32,807 nucleotides of DNA from an uncultured Duncaniella sp. GTDB lineage: Bacteria; Bacteroidota; Bacteroidia; Bacteroidales; Muribaculaceae. The notes below the pieces were generated by a model. That model searched no databases, had not been told where the DNA came from, and saw only the letters and a list, made by a program, of their open reading frames with translations. Location: positions 1-32,807 of the forward strand of contig CAJTMJ010000035.1 in NCBI GenBank assembly GCA_910577335.1, written 5' to 3'. A program made the translations under genes and the position numbers. Below are positions 15,552 to 22,686 of this stretch, one piece after another; the first letter of the stretch is position 1; every line of letters begins with the position of its first letter.

Positions 15552-16178
15552 ATGGAAAAGAAAGAATTGGACCGCATCAGCTATGCTCTCGGTCTAAGCA
15601 TGGGAAATAATTTCCGTGCGAGCGGAATTCAGGAAATCAATGTGGAGGACTTCGCCGACGGCGTTGCAGCAGTGTTCTACGGTTCAGAGCCAAAGATGAC
15701 ATACGATGAGGCTAAGGCTGAAATCCAGAAATATTTCACAGCTCTTGAAGAAAAGCAGCGTGCCGAAGCAGCCAAGATGGCAGATGTCAATGAAGCAGCC
15801 GGCAAGAAGTTCCTTGAAGAGAATGGCAAGCGTGTCGAAGTGAAGACTACCGCATCAGGATTGCAGTATGAAGTAATCAAGGAGGGTGACGGCGAACAGC
15901 CTACCGCTCAGGATCAGGTTGAGGTACACTACACCGGCAAGCTTATCGACGGCACAGTGTTCGACAGCTCTGTGGAGCGCGGTATGCCTGCAACATTCGG
16001 TGTGACACAGGTTATACCCGGATGGGTAGAGGCACTTCAGTTGATGAAAGCCGGTTCAAAGTGGCGTCTTTTCATCCCGTCGCAGCTTGCATACGGTCCT
16101 CAGGGCGCAGGTGGCGTGATCGGTCCGAATGCTACTCTTATATTCGATGTAGAGCTTCTGAAAGTAATAAAGAAGTAA
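15552..16178 (+). CDS. FKBP-type peptidylprolyl isomerase, cytoplasmic type
   Basis: The 208-residue protein has an N-terminal FKBP_N helical dimerisation domain (about 1-85, starting LDRISYALGLSMGNNFR) and a C-terminal FKBP domain (about 115-208) with VEVHYTGKLIDGTVFDSS, VIPGWVEALQLMKAGSKWRLFIP and LAYGPQGAGGVIGPNATLIFDVEL. The aromatic active-site positions (Y, F-D, W, Y) are present, so it should catalyse cis-trans proline isomerisation. No signal peptide is visible, unlike its two neighbours. It is first of three consecutive FKBP genes. Confidence 0.92.
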   Translation: MEKKELDRISYALGLSMGNNFRASGIQEINVEDFADGVAAVFYGSEPKMTYDEAKAEIQKYFTALEEKQRAEAAKMADVNEAAGKKFLEENGKRVEVKTTASGLQYEVIKEGDGEQPTAQDQVEVHYTGKLIDGTVFDSSVERGMPATFGVTQVIPGWVEALQLMKAGSKWRLFIPSQLAYGPQGAGGVIGPNATLIFDVELLKVIKK

Positions 16179-16194
16179 CCATCACCTATCCCAG

Positions 16195-16974
16195 ATGAAA
16201 TCTATCCTTGCATCACTTTTTATGACGTTGACGGTTTTGGCAGCTAATGCTGTCGAAACCGGCGACTCGTTGTCAAGGGCTCTCGCTACCTACTGGGGCT
16301 CGGTCATTCCTGTCAGGGATATGACCCCGGCAGAGGTAGAGCGGTTTTCCAAAGGCTTGGAGGAATCCATGACAGCGGGAAATGACACTTTGCGTCAGGC
16401 TTATATAAGAGGTGTGCTTTACGGAGTGCGTCTTCGTACGAGTCTTGGTGAGATGACAGCTCTCGGTATGGATGCCAAAGCGGCTGAAGTGGGAGCTGCG
16501 ATAGCCAAGGTGCTTAAAGGTGAGAATATAGGTTTCACTCCTGAGAGTGCGCAGAGCTATCTTGACAGCCTTCTTAAGCCGGATGTTGAGCCGGTTTCAG
16601 CCGAATCGCAAGAGAAGTTCATAGCGGAAGAGGCTGCGAAGGAGGATGCTGTCACCACTCCGTCAGGATTAGTGTTTCAGACCATAGAAGCCGGCGAGGG
16701 TGCAACGCCAACACGTGATCAAAAAGTGAAAATCAGCTATGTTGCTAAACTGAGCAACGGTGAGGTGTTTGACAGCACAGATGAGCCTGTGGTGTTTGAT
16801 CTTATCAATCTTATTCCGGGATTTTCGGAGGGGTTGACAATGATGAAGCCCGGAGGCACTTACCGTCTGATAATACCTGCGAAGCTCGGATATGGCGATC
16901 ATGGCGCCGGGGGAGTTATACCGCCGGGTGCGGCGTTGGATTTCACAGTGAAAATCCTGTCAATTGAAAATTGA
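16195..16974 (+). CDS. FKBP-type peptidylprolyl isomerase, exported
   Basis: The 259-residue protein starts with a cleavable signal peptide (MKSILASLFMTLTVLAANA). A helical region similar to FKBP_N follows, then an FKBP domain (about 168-259) with VKISYVAKLSNGEVFDST, LIPGFSEGLTMMKPGGTYRLIIPAKLGYG and GAGGVIPPGAALDFTVKIL. The conserved Trp of the active site is replaced (FSEGL where the neighbour has WVEAL). It begins 16 bases after the previous FKBP gene and is probably cotranscribed. The last four residues, SIEN, and the stop codon come from an AATTGACA-type repeat, exactly as at the end of ribF. Confidence 0.9.
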   Translation: MKSILASLFMTLTVLAANAVETGDSLSRALATYWGSVIPVRDMTPAEVERFSKGLEESMTAGNDTLRQAYIRGVLYGVRLRTSLGEMTALGMDAKAAEVGAAIAKVLKGENIGFTPESAQSYLDSLLKPDVEPVSAESQEKFIAEEAAKEDAVTTPSGLVFQTIEAGEGATPTRDQKVKISYVAKLSNGEVFDSTDEPVVFDLINLIPGFSEGLTMMKPGGTYRLIIPAKLGYGDHGAGGVIPPGAALDFTVKILSIEN

Positions 16975-17070
16975 CAGTTGACAATTGACAATTGACAATT
17001 TTTTCAATTGAGAATTGACAATGGACAATGGACAATTAGTTCAATTGAGAATTGACAATTATTGCAATTG
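16959..17070. repeat. AATTGACA-type repeat array, copy 2
   Basis: More than ten degenerate units (AATTGACA, AATTGAAA, AATTGAGA, AATGGACA) run from inside the last codons of the second FKBP gene into the intergenic space. The start, TCAATTGAAAATTGA, is identical to the ribF case at 3997-4011. Confidence 0.8.
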
Positions 17071-17239
17071 AAGGTGGGCGGGATTTATGGTTCTGGGATT
17101 AAATATTAAATATGGTATTTATTGTAGTATACTATTTATTATACTAATTTATATACGATATTTATTATTGATTAGAATTAATTGCTAATCATTTGGATTT
17201 GTTGAAATTAAATGGAATAACCCATTAACTAAAAAATAT

Positions 17240-18151
17240 ATGAAAAAATTTGTAATGCTTTGCGGCGCTGCCGCAATGATGATTACCGCAGTTACTTCAT
17301 GTGGTAATTCAAGTAGTGCATCTGCCGACAGCGGTTTCGGTGACTCACTCGCAGTGGCTTTAGGTGCAAGCCAAGGTTCACGTCTTGCTTCTGACTACAA
17401 CACTCTTCCCGAAGAGCAGAAAGCATCATTGAAGAAGGATGATATTCTTCGTGGTTTCAAGCAGGTAATCATGACAGATACCACCCAGCAGGGTTATCTT
17501 ACCGGTCTTTCATTCGGACTTCAGCTTGCAGGTCAGCTTTATCGCTACGAGCAGGCTGGTATCAAGATTGACCGCAGCAAACTTTACGACGCATACGCTA
17601 AGGCTTTCAATGCAGACTCAATCAGCACAGAAGAGCTTCAGAAGGCTCAGCTTGAATTCCAGACTCTTGCACAGCAGGCTCAGGAAAAGATGATGGAATT
17701 CTATCGTCAGCAGGAAGAAGCAGCCAAGGCTGCTAAGGAAAATGCTCCCGAAGCTAAGGAAAACAAGGAAAAGGGTGAAGCTTACATCAAGGATGCTATG
17801 GCTAAAGACCCCTCTATCAAGATGACTGATTCAGGTCTTGCTTACAAGGTTATCAATGAAGGTACAGGTGAAGCTGTAGGTCAGAACGGCCGTGCAAAGG
17901 TTAAATATACCGGTAAGCTCATCGACGGTACAGTATTTGACAGCAACAGCGAAGGTGTATCATTCTCACCCCGTCAGGTTGTTCCCGGTTTTGGTGAAGG
18001 TCTCGCTATGATGAAGAACGGCGCTAAGTATGTTCTTTATATCCCCGGTAACCTCGCATACGGTGTTGACGGTACTCCTGACGGAAAGATCGGTCCTAAC
18101 GCTACTTTGGTGTTTGAGATTGAAACTTCTGATGTAGAGCCCGGTAAATAA
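17240..18151 (+). CDS. FKBP-type peptidylprolyl isomerase lipoprotein
   Basis: The 303-residue protein starts with a lipoprotein signal peptide ending in AVTSC (Cys21). A longer FKBP_N-like helical domain follows with an Ala/Glu/Lys-rich charged helix (about 150-185), then an FKBP domain (about 205-303) with AKVKYTGKLIDGTVFDSN, VVPGFGEGLAMMKNGAKYVLYIP and LAYGVDGTPDGKIGPNATLVFEIE. It would sit in the periplasm, tethered to a membrane, and help fold envelope proteins. It is separated from the second FKBP gene by 265 AT-rich bases that include the repeat array and a GATTAG/CTAATC inverted repeat (17170-17190), so it is probably expressed separately. Confidence 0.92.
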   Translation: MKKFVMLCGAAAMMITAVTSCGNSSSASADSGFGDSLAVALGASQGSRLASDYNTLPEEQKASLKKDDILRGFKQVIMTDTTQQGYLTGLSFGLQLAGQLYRYEQAGIKIDRSKLYDAYAKAFNADSISTEELQKAQLEFQTLAQQAQEKMMEFYRQQEEAAKAAKENAPEAKENKEKGEAYIKDAMAKDPSIKMTDSGLAYKVINEGTGEAVGQNGRAKVKYTGKLIDGTVFDSNSEGVSFSPRQVVPGFGEGLAMMKNGAKYVLYIPGNLAYGVDGTPDGKIGPNATLVFEIETSDVEPGK

Positions 18152-18200
18152 TTACCGTTCGCTACAAAGGTAGCAACTTATAAATAAACAGAAATAGGAT

Positions 18201-18248
18201 CGCTCCGGTATCACCCAATATTTCATGGGTGATGCCGGAGTGACTGTT
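18201..18248. terminator. strong bidirectional terminator between FKBP lipoprotein and capsid-like gene
   Basis: A 17-bp stem (18201-18217 with 18226-18242; two G-U pairs, otherwise perfect) with core TCACCCA/TGGGTGA and an 8-base loop is followed by CTGTTTT. It separates the convergent FKBP and capsid-like transcripts. Confidence 0.88.
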
Positions 18249-18281
18249 TTAAGGGAAACGGATCTGCCGGTACGGTTATGG

Positions 18282-19544
18282 TCAGACGGTCTTCGGAGTG
18301 ATGCGAAGGTGAGCGTCAGGGTAACGGAGTATGAGGCATGAAGCTTCAGTGAGCACAATAGCTTCGGTGTTTCTCACGCCCTGTTTGCGGAAGCTGATGC
18401 GGTCGGCAGTGAACGGCTGATGCGAGTATTTTGTAAGATACTCGGGGTCAATGACCATGCCACATTCAGGCATATCGCAAAGGTCGAAAATCTCGGAATG
18501 AGCCACATAAATGGTGCCGAACTTAGAGACAATCTTGTTGAAGTTGACACCCCATATAGTCTCTGTGTCGCCGGAAGAGACTGTGCGGGTGTAATCGAAC
18601 TTGCTGATATCCTCAATCAAGCCTGAGCCGGCTACCATTATTTTGCGAGTGGAACCCGCACCCTGCGTAAATGCCTTTCGCATCAGGGATATCATCCCAT
18701 TGTTGTCGAGATTACCGGGTGTGTAGGAAAATTCCTGTCCTGCCTGATGCCATATACCGCCTGTAAGGAATACCTCGTCATTTGAATCGGGAGATATCTG
18801 AAGGCGAGTGCGGTTGCCGAAGAGGAACGATTTTTCCATGCCGAGTCGCATATCTATTATGGCTACCTCTTCCTGATCGGAGAATGACCATCCGACCTCT
18901 TTGTCGGAAAGACGCTGATAAAGACTCTCCTCTATCTGTGCCTTGAATATCTGACAAAAATTGTATTCCTTCTTTGGCACAGCAGCATACTGGGGAGTCT
19001 GAACGTCAAGCTCGCAAGCGGCACGTCCCATTCTCACAACTTTGTCACCATAATTGAACTCAGGGATGGTGAGGATGTCATTGTCGGGAATCTGGGTGGG
19101 GCGAAGTACCAATGAGTTCCCGACTATATTAGTTACATAACCTACAAGTATATCACCTACAAAAGGATCGGTGACGTTTTTGTTGTTGGGGAATAGCACT
19201 GTGTCGGATACCGAGAATATGTTAGGTTTATCTACTTCGACCGAAAATGTACCGGTGGTGGATATCTGGCAAGGGGAATGTGAATTATTAACCTCGCAAA
19301 CTGAGGGTTTGGTATCAACCGAGTAATATTCCACTTTCATGGAGCCTGAATGGCGTGAGCCGGCGAGTCGCGAGATTTGGTCGATGGGGGTTGAGGCAGG
19401 GCGGATTTTGGTGATACGTTCGTCAATCTCGCTTCGGAGAATGGAGGGTGACATGATTTCGGTATCGCGAAGTGTCAGGGGTGCTCCTGAAAGGTGTTCG
19501 CCAACGGCGGTTGAAACGGTGTTTGCTAAAGTCTGTGTGTTCAT
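18282..19544 (-). CDS. SU10/DUF5309-like phage major capsid protein, solitary
   Basis: The 420-residue protein follows the layout I associate with SU10-type (DUF5309) HK97-fold capsid proteins. An N-terminal arm reads SEIDERITKIRPASTPIDQIS (about 38-58). An inserted beta domain spans about 98-175. A helix-turn segment reads YNFCQIFKAQIEESLYQ...MEKSFLFGNRTR (194-247), where the E-x-x-F-L-F-G motif is the family's most recognisable part. Then come IMVAGSGLIEDISKF (302-316), KFGTIYVAHSEIFD (341-354), GMVIDPEYLTKY (362-373) and a C-terminal strand ending DAHLRITP. It has no signal peptide. It lies 40 bases downstream of a low-complexity partner gene and shares its promoter. No portal, terminase, protease or tail gene is present in the window. 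Either a domesticated capsid or the last remnant of a prophage; fold assignment is by pattern recognition. Confidence 0.65.
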   Translation of the reverse strand: MNTQTLANTVSTAVGEHLSGAPLTLRDTEIMSPSILRSEIDERITKIRPASTPIDQISRLAGSRHSGSMKVEYYSVDTKPSVCEVNNSHSPCQISTTGTFSVEVDKPNIFSVSDTVLFPNNKNVTDPFVGDILVGYVTNIVGNSLVLRPTQIPDNDILTIPEFNYGDKVVRMGRAACELDVQTPQYAAVPKKEYNFCQIFKAQIEESLYQRLSDKEVGWSFSDQEEVAIIDMRLGMEKSFLFGNRTRLQISPDSNDEVFLTGGIWHQAGQEFSYTPGNLDNNGMISLMRKAFTQGAGSTRKIMVAGSGLIEDISKFDYTRTVSSGDTETIWGVNFNKIVSKFGTIYVAHSEIFDLCDMPECGMVIDPEYLTKYSHQPFTADRISFRKQGVRNTEAIVLTEASCLILRYPDAHLRITPKTV

Positions 19545-19584
19545 TTTGAGTTTGTTTTAATGGTTTGAAATTAAATTAGATTGA

Positions 19585-20076
19585 CTATCTTATGTTCCAG
19601 ATGCTTCTCGGCTTTCGTGTCAGAACTCTTGAGGTCGGGTCGGGGGTATCTGCCGAACGAACGGCGAGGTCTGAATGGCGTGTGTTTTCATATCGCAGAA
19701 GCTCAAAGGGGCGTAAAGGAACTTTCGTAGGTGAGGATTTTGCGGCGGTTGCCGGGTGAGCGGTGGCGTTGTTGTCTAAAGGTGAGGTTTGGGCTGGTTT
19801 ACCAGATTCGCAACCGGGGTTTTCTTCAGGAGTTCGAGGAGCATCTCCAAGAGCATTTTCAGGAGCATTTCCAACAGTTTCTTGAGCGGTGTTTTCGGTG
19901 TCATTTTCAGATTCATTTTTGTTTTCATTTTTAAGGTTAGAATTAAGATTGGTTTCTGTGGTGATCTCGGGAACGATTTCCGGGTTGCCGGTTTCAAGGG
20001 CGGTTTCAAGCGGTGTTTCGGGGGCGGCATTTTCGATGATTTCTGCCGGGGTTTTTTCAGGAGGTTGATTTTCCAT
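19585..20076 (-). CDS. low-complexity acidic partner of the capsid-like protein
   Basis: The 163-residue protein is unrecognised. Residues 1-~110 are rich in Glu, Pro, Thr, Asn and Ala with loose repeats of the type APETPLETALETGNPE and look disordered. Residues ~118-163 are basic and more protein-like (KVPLRPFELLRYENTRHSDLAVRSAD ... RVLTRKPRSIWNIR). It is the first gene of the module, with a promoter 40 bases upstream, and the capsid-like gene follows after 40 bases. In tailed phages the gene before the major capsid is often a scaffold; in encapsulin systems the neighbour is a cargo. Either would fit, but neither is shown by sequence. The full open frame with a host-type promoter supports a real gene. 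Confidence 0.6.
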   Translation of the reverse strand: MENQPPEKTPAEIIENAAPETPLETALETGNPEIVPEITTETNLNSNLKNENKNESENDTENTAQETVGNAPENALGDAPRTPEENPGCESGKPAQTSPLDNNATAHPATAAKSSPTKVPLRPFELLRYENTRHSDLAVRSADTPDPTSRVLTRKPRSIWNIR

Positions 20077-20116
20077 AGCGGTTTAAATTAAAAGTGATTG
20101 TTGTTGGTTGACATTG

Positions 20117-20124
20117 CAAAGTTA
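20117..20124 (-). promoter_or_regulatory. -7 box TAACTTTG of the capsid-like module
   Basis: The complement of 20117-20124 reads TAACTTTG, 40 bases before the first start codon of the module. A TTTG (complement of 20140-20143) lies upstream but at a short 15-base spacing. A host-type promoter supports expression independent of any phage. Confidence 0.6.
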
Positions 20125-20179
20125 ATATCGGAAAATACCCAAAAGAGTGCGAAAAATTCAATTTGATTGAAAAAAATTG

Positions 20180-20217
20180 TAATTTTGTGATTGAACTGAT
20201 TTAACGGAATGTCAGTT
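20180..20217 (+). promoter_or_regulatory. -7 box TAATTTTG and AACTGA/TCAGTT leader hairpin
   Basis: The -7 box at 20180-20187 is followed after 6 bases by AACTGATTTAAC (20194-20205) and its second arm TCAGTT (20212-20217). It precedes the SGNH hydrolase pseudogene and is another copy of the leader motif seen at 13658, 14685 and 29076. Confidence 0.6.
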
Positions 20218-20258
20218 ACCATAAAATCAACACATTATACCTTAAATTATATTTGGAA

Positions 20259-20746
20259 ATGAGATTAAAGAGTTTAATTCTGCTTTTATGTGTGCTTACG
20301 TCGGGAGTGATTAACGCAGACGGGATTGAACATCCGTGGAAAGGGAAGAGGGTAGCCTATCTCGGTGATCTTTCAGAGGTCGTATAAACATAGCACTTGA
20401 CTCGCTCAAACGCACATTTCCTGAGAAGCAGATAGTGCTTCTCACACCTATACACCGCTCAGGGTTTTATGCCAACGAGAAGAACTGGCAGGTACCGGAG
20501 GATTACACAAACAGATGCGGTGAATATCTTGACGCATACGTGGATGCTGTGAAAGAGGCAGGGCAGGTATGGGCTGTGCCTGTGATAGACCTTGGGGCAT
20601 TATGCGGGCTTTATCCGAGGATGGATGAATATGCGCACTATTTCCATAACGCAGAGACCGACCGCCTTCATCCGAACAATGCAGGACATAAGCGTATGGC
20701 GAGCACTCTAATGTATCAACTGCTCACCATCCCCTGTGTTTTTTGA
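20259..20746 (+). pseudogene. SGNH/GDSL hydrolase, internal deletion and frameshift
   Basis: The ATG at 20259 opens a signal peptide (LILLLCVLTSGVINA) and the start of an SGNH domain (KGKRVAYLGD), then runs into a stop at 20385 because the frame is wrong. From about 20372 a second frame reads FRGRINIALDSLKRTFPEKQ, IVLLTPIHRSGFY, VPVIDLGALCGLYP and DRLHPNNAGHKRMA, the C-terminal half of the same family, including the catalytic Asp and His of D-x-x-H. The nucleophile Ser of GDS and the middle of the domain are gone. The simplest account is a deletion of roughly 300-400 bases between GGTGAT and TTTCAGAGG. Its promoter and leader are still intact. Confidence 0.82.
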
Positions 20747-20774
20747 CATAGGTGACATTCTGCTATGTTTTCGT

Positions 20775-20792
20775 GGTTATTCCAAAGATTTT
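20775..20792. repeat. probable left attachment-site repeat of the mobile element
   Basis: GGTTATTCCAAAGATTTT here and GGTTATTCCACAGATTTT at 25086-25103 differ at one of 18 bases and are in direct orientation. They enclose the exporter genes, the regulator and the integrase-relaxase chimera, as expected for the direct repeats left by site-specific integration. Confidence 0.6.
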
Positions 20793-20808
20793 TTGTAAAT
20801 CTGTATAA

Positions 20809-20958
20809 GGAATATACCCCTTTGAAATCAAGAGAGTTAGAAGAATTACCTCGTTTTGGGGTAATGAGCTGGCAACCGTCCTGATTGCCGTGGTCTGCAT
20901 CGCTTTGCTTGTTTGGGAAACTCTTACGGTACAAAGGTATGAAAAATATTCAGACTGA
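20809..20958 (+). other. start-less open frame encoding a membrane-helix-like segment
   Basis: The frame is open for 49 codons from just after a stop at 20806 to the TGA at 20956. It encodes ELATVLIAVVCIALLVWETL, a convincing membrane helix with basic residues before it (KRVRRI). No ATG, GTG or TTG start is obvious and no homology is recognised. It may be the tail of a gene truncated when the element inserted or decayed. Low confidence. Confidence 0.25.
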
Positions 20959-20984
20959 AAGGATCATTCCAAAAATTATTTTAG

Positions 20985-22190
20985 TCAGAATATTGAGCAT
21001 TCATCCTTATGCAGTCTTGGTTGGAAGCAATTAACGAACAAGGAAGCCACGGTAAAGGCAACTCCTACTCCTACCACGCCTGCCCATCCGTAATGTTGCC
21101 AAAACAGACCTGAAACGAATGTACCAGCAGAACCGCCCAGGAAGTAGATGGTCATATAAACGGTATTGACTCGGTTGATGGCGGATGCGTCGAGGGAGAC
21201 CACGCTAGTCTGATTTGACAAATGGATGCATTGCATTCCTGCATCAATCAAAAGGATGGCGATTATCATCCACAAGTAGCTGTCATTTCCCAAAAATGCC
21301 AACAACCATGCAGCCAAGATAACACATCCCCCGACAATGGAGAAGAACCTTACGCCGTACTTCTGGATATAGCCGCTAATGAATACAACCGTAGACGCAC
21401 CTGCCAATCCGCACAAACCGAGTGCCCCGATAATATCGTCATCCGCAAAGAATGGCTCTTGCTTCATCCGGAAAGCAAGGCAACTCCACAACGCAAAGAA
21501 CGAGCCATAAGCCAATGCCGCCCTCAACGAAGCGATACGCAAGTACGGGTATTTGGCAAGCAGACGCAACAAGGATTTCATCAGACCCGCATAATTTTCA
21601 CGTGAACGAGCAGGCAGAACGGGAAGCATCTTGTAAATCATAAGAAAGCATCCGAGCATAAACACACAAGCCACAAAATAGACGGAACGCCATCCCCACA
21701 TATCAGCCAGGAAACCACTTAACACCCGTGAGCCAAGAATGCCTATGAGCAGACAGGACTGTATAATCCCCACGTTGCGTACCTTGTGTGCTGGTGCTGA
21801 ATGGAAAGACACCAACGGGATGAAGAACTGCGGCATAACCGAAGATGCTCCGGCAAGCAAGGATGCGCCCCACACCCAATAGATGTTAGGGGCAAGTGCT
21901 ATGGCAAGCAATGCGCACGATGAAATGATATAATTGGTCAATATCAGCTGCTTTCGTGAAACCAAATCGCCAAGCGGAATGACAAACACAAGTCCGACTA
22001 CATAACCTATCTGGGTCAATGTCGCAACCATGCTGGCAGAAAAGTCGCTTACCCCAAAATCCTTTGCCATGCTGCCCAACAAAGGCTGGTTGTAGTAGCA
22101 GTTGGCAACGGAAAGCCCGGTAGCGACTGCCATCAGAGCCAGCAGAGGTGCCGGAATGCCGTGGTTTTCTCTCAATTCATATTTCATCAT
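20985..22190 (-). CDS. MFS transporter, probable exporter
   Basis: The 401-residue protein has 12 predicted membrane helices in two halves. The N-terminal MFS pattern GLSVANCYYNQPLLGSMAKDFGVS and the loop 2-3 motif GDLVSRKQLIL (G-D-x-x-x-R-K) are visible. It resembles the sugar-efflux/NepI-like group of drug-H+ antiporters. The start has a consensus Shine-Dalgarno, GGAGG 5 bases upstream, and the gene begins 12 bases after the SMR gene, so the two are cotranscribed. Substrate unknown; regulation by the divergent Crp/Fnr protein is likely. It is part of the mobile-element cargo. Confidence 0.88.
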   Translation of the reverse strand: MMKYELRENHGIPAPLLALMAVATGLSVANCYYNQPLLGSMAKDFGVSDFSASMVATLTQIGYVVGLVFVIPLGDLVSRKQLILTNYIISSCALLAIALAPNIYWVWGASLLAGASSVMPQFFIPLVSFHSAPAHKVRNVGIIQSCLLIGILGSRVLSGFLADMWGWRSVYFVACVFMLGCFLMIYKMLPVLPARSRENYAGLMKSLLRLLAKYPYLRIASLRAALAYGSFFALWSCLAFRMKQEPFFADDDIIGALGLCGLAGASTVVFISGYIQKYGVRFFSIVGGCVILAAWLLAFLGNDSYLWMIIAILLIDAGMQCIHLSNQTSVVSLDASAINRVNTVYMTIYFLGGSAGTFVSGLFWQHYGWAGVVGVGVAFTVASLFVNCFQPRLHKDECSIF

Positions 22191-22202
22191 TTATTCCTCC
22201 TT

Positions 22203-22529
22203 TCAGTATGACACAACTTTCAATCCAATCAAGGAGGCAATGAGCGTGAACAGGAAGAAAAGCCGTATGGGAGTGGCCGGCTCTTTGAAAACGAATATCC
22301 CAATCAAGACCGTGCCGACCGCTCCGATACCCGTCCAAATAGCGTATGCCGTGCCCAAAGGCAAAGTCTGAACCGCTTTGGCAAGTAATGCCATACTCAA
22401 TACCGTGGAAGCCAAGAAACCGCTTCCCCACAGATAAAAACCAATACCTGATGCCTCTCTCGTTTTTCCCAAGCAGAATGTAAGGCTTACCTCAAACAAT
22501 CCTGCCATAAATAAGATTATCCAATTCAT
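22203..22529 (-). CDS. small multidrug resistance (SMR) family exporter, SugE/Gdx-like
   Basis: The 108-residue protein has four membrane helices. The essential membrane Glu is at position 13 (AGLFEVS) and the family signature PLGTAYAIWTGIGAVG is at about 58-73. The GTAYAIWTGIG form points to the Gdx/SugE branch, which exports guanidinium or quaternary ammonium ions, rather than EmrE. SMR proteins work as antiparallel or parallel dimers driven by protons. It is the first gene of the two-gene export operon, with a -7 box at 22555-22562, divergent from the regulator. Confidence 0.9.
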   Translation of the reverse strand: MNWIILFMAGLFEVSLTFCLGKTREASGIGFYLWGSGFLASTVLSMALLAKAVQTLPLGTAYAIWTGIGAVGTVLIGIFVFKEPATPIRLFFLFTLIASLIGLKVVSY

Positions 22530-22554
22530 ACCTATGATTTATTAAATTCGGGTG

Positions 22555-22666
22555 CAAAAGTAAGCAGGTTATTCCTGAAAACTTTTTGCATTTGGTAAAA
22601 ACGCCTTTTGCATTTGACAAAAAACAGCTGCTCGTTTTCGTTTCTGTGCGCTATTTTATAATTTTG
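22555..22666. promoter_or_regulatory. divergent promoters with paired operator-like repeats
   Basis: The minus-strand -7 box TACTTTTG (complement of 22555-22562) serves the SMR-MFS operon and the plus-strand box TAATTTTG (22659-22666) serves the regulator, 20 bases before its ATG. Between them TTTTGCATTTG occurs twice (22584-22594 and 22606-22616), exactly 22 bases apart, so both copies face the same side of the helix. These are good candidates for the regulator's binding sites. Confidence 0.6.
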
Positions 22667-22686
22667 TGCCACAACTACAATAACTT

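Noticed and set aside
16959..17070. CRISPR array
   Set aside because: Units are 7-8 bases, degenerate and contiguous with no unique spacers, and no cas gene is present.
18282..20076. Complete prophage
   Set aside because: No terminase, portal, tail, lysis or integrase gene lies next to the capsid-like gene; the flanking genes are chromosomal, and the element at 20775-25103 is a separate mobilizable remnant.
19731..20091. Phe-rich plus-strand frames opposite the low-complexity partner gene
   Set aside because: They mirror the Glu/Asn/Lys codons of the minus-strand gene; the minus strand has the promoter, operon order and plausible C-terminal domain.
20932..20939. Minus-strand -7 box TACCTTTG near the left element end
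   Set aside because: The sequence fits the consensus, but no minus-strand gene begins downstream of it, so it is probably coincidental or a relic.
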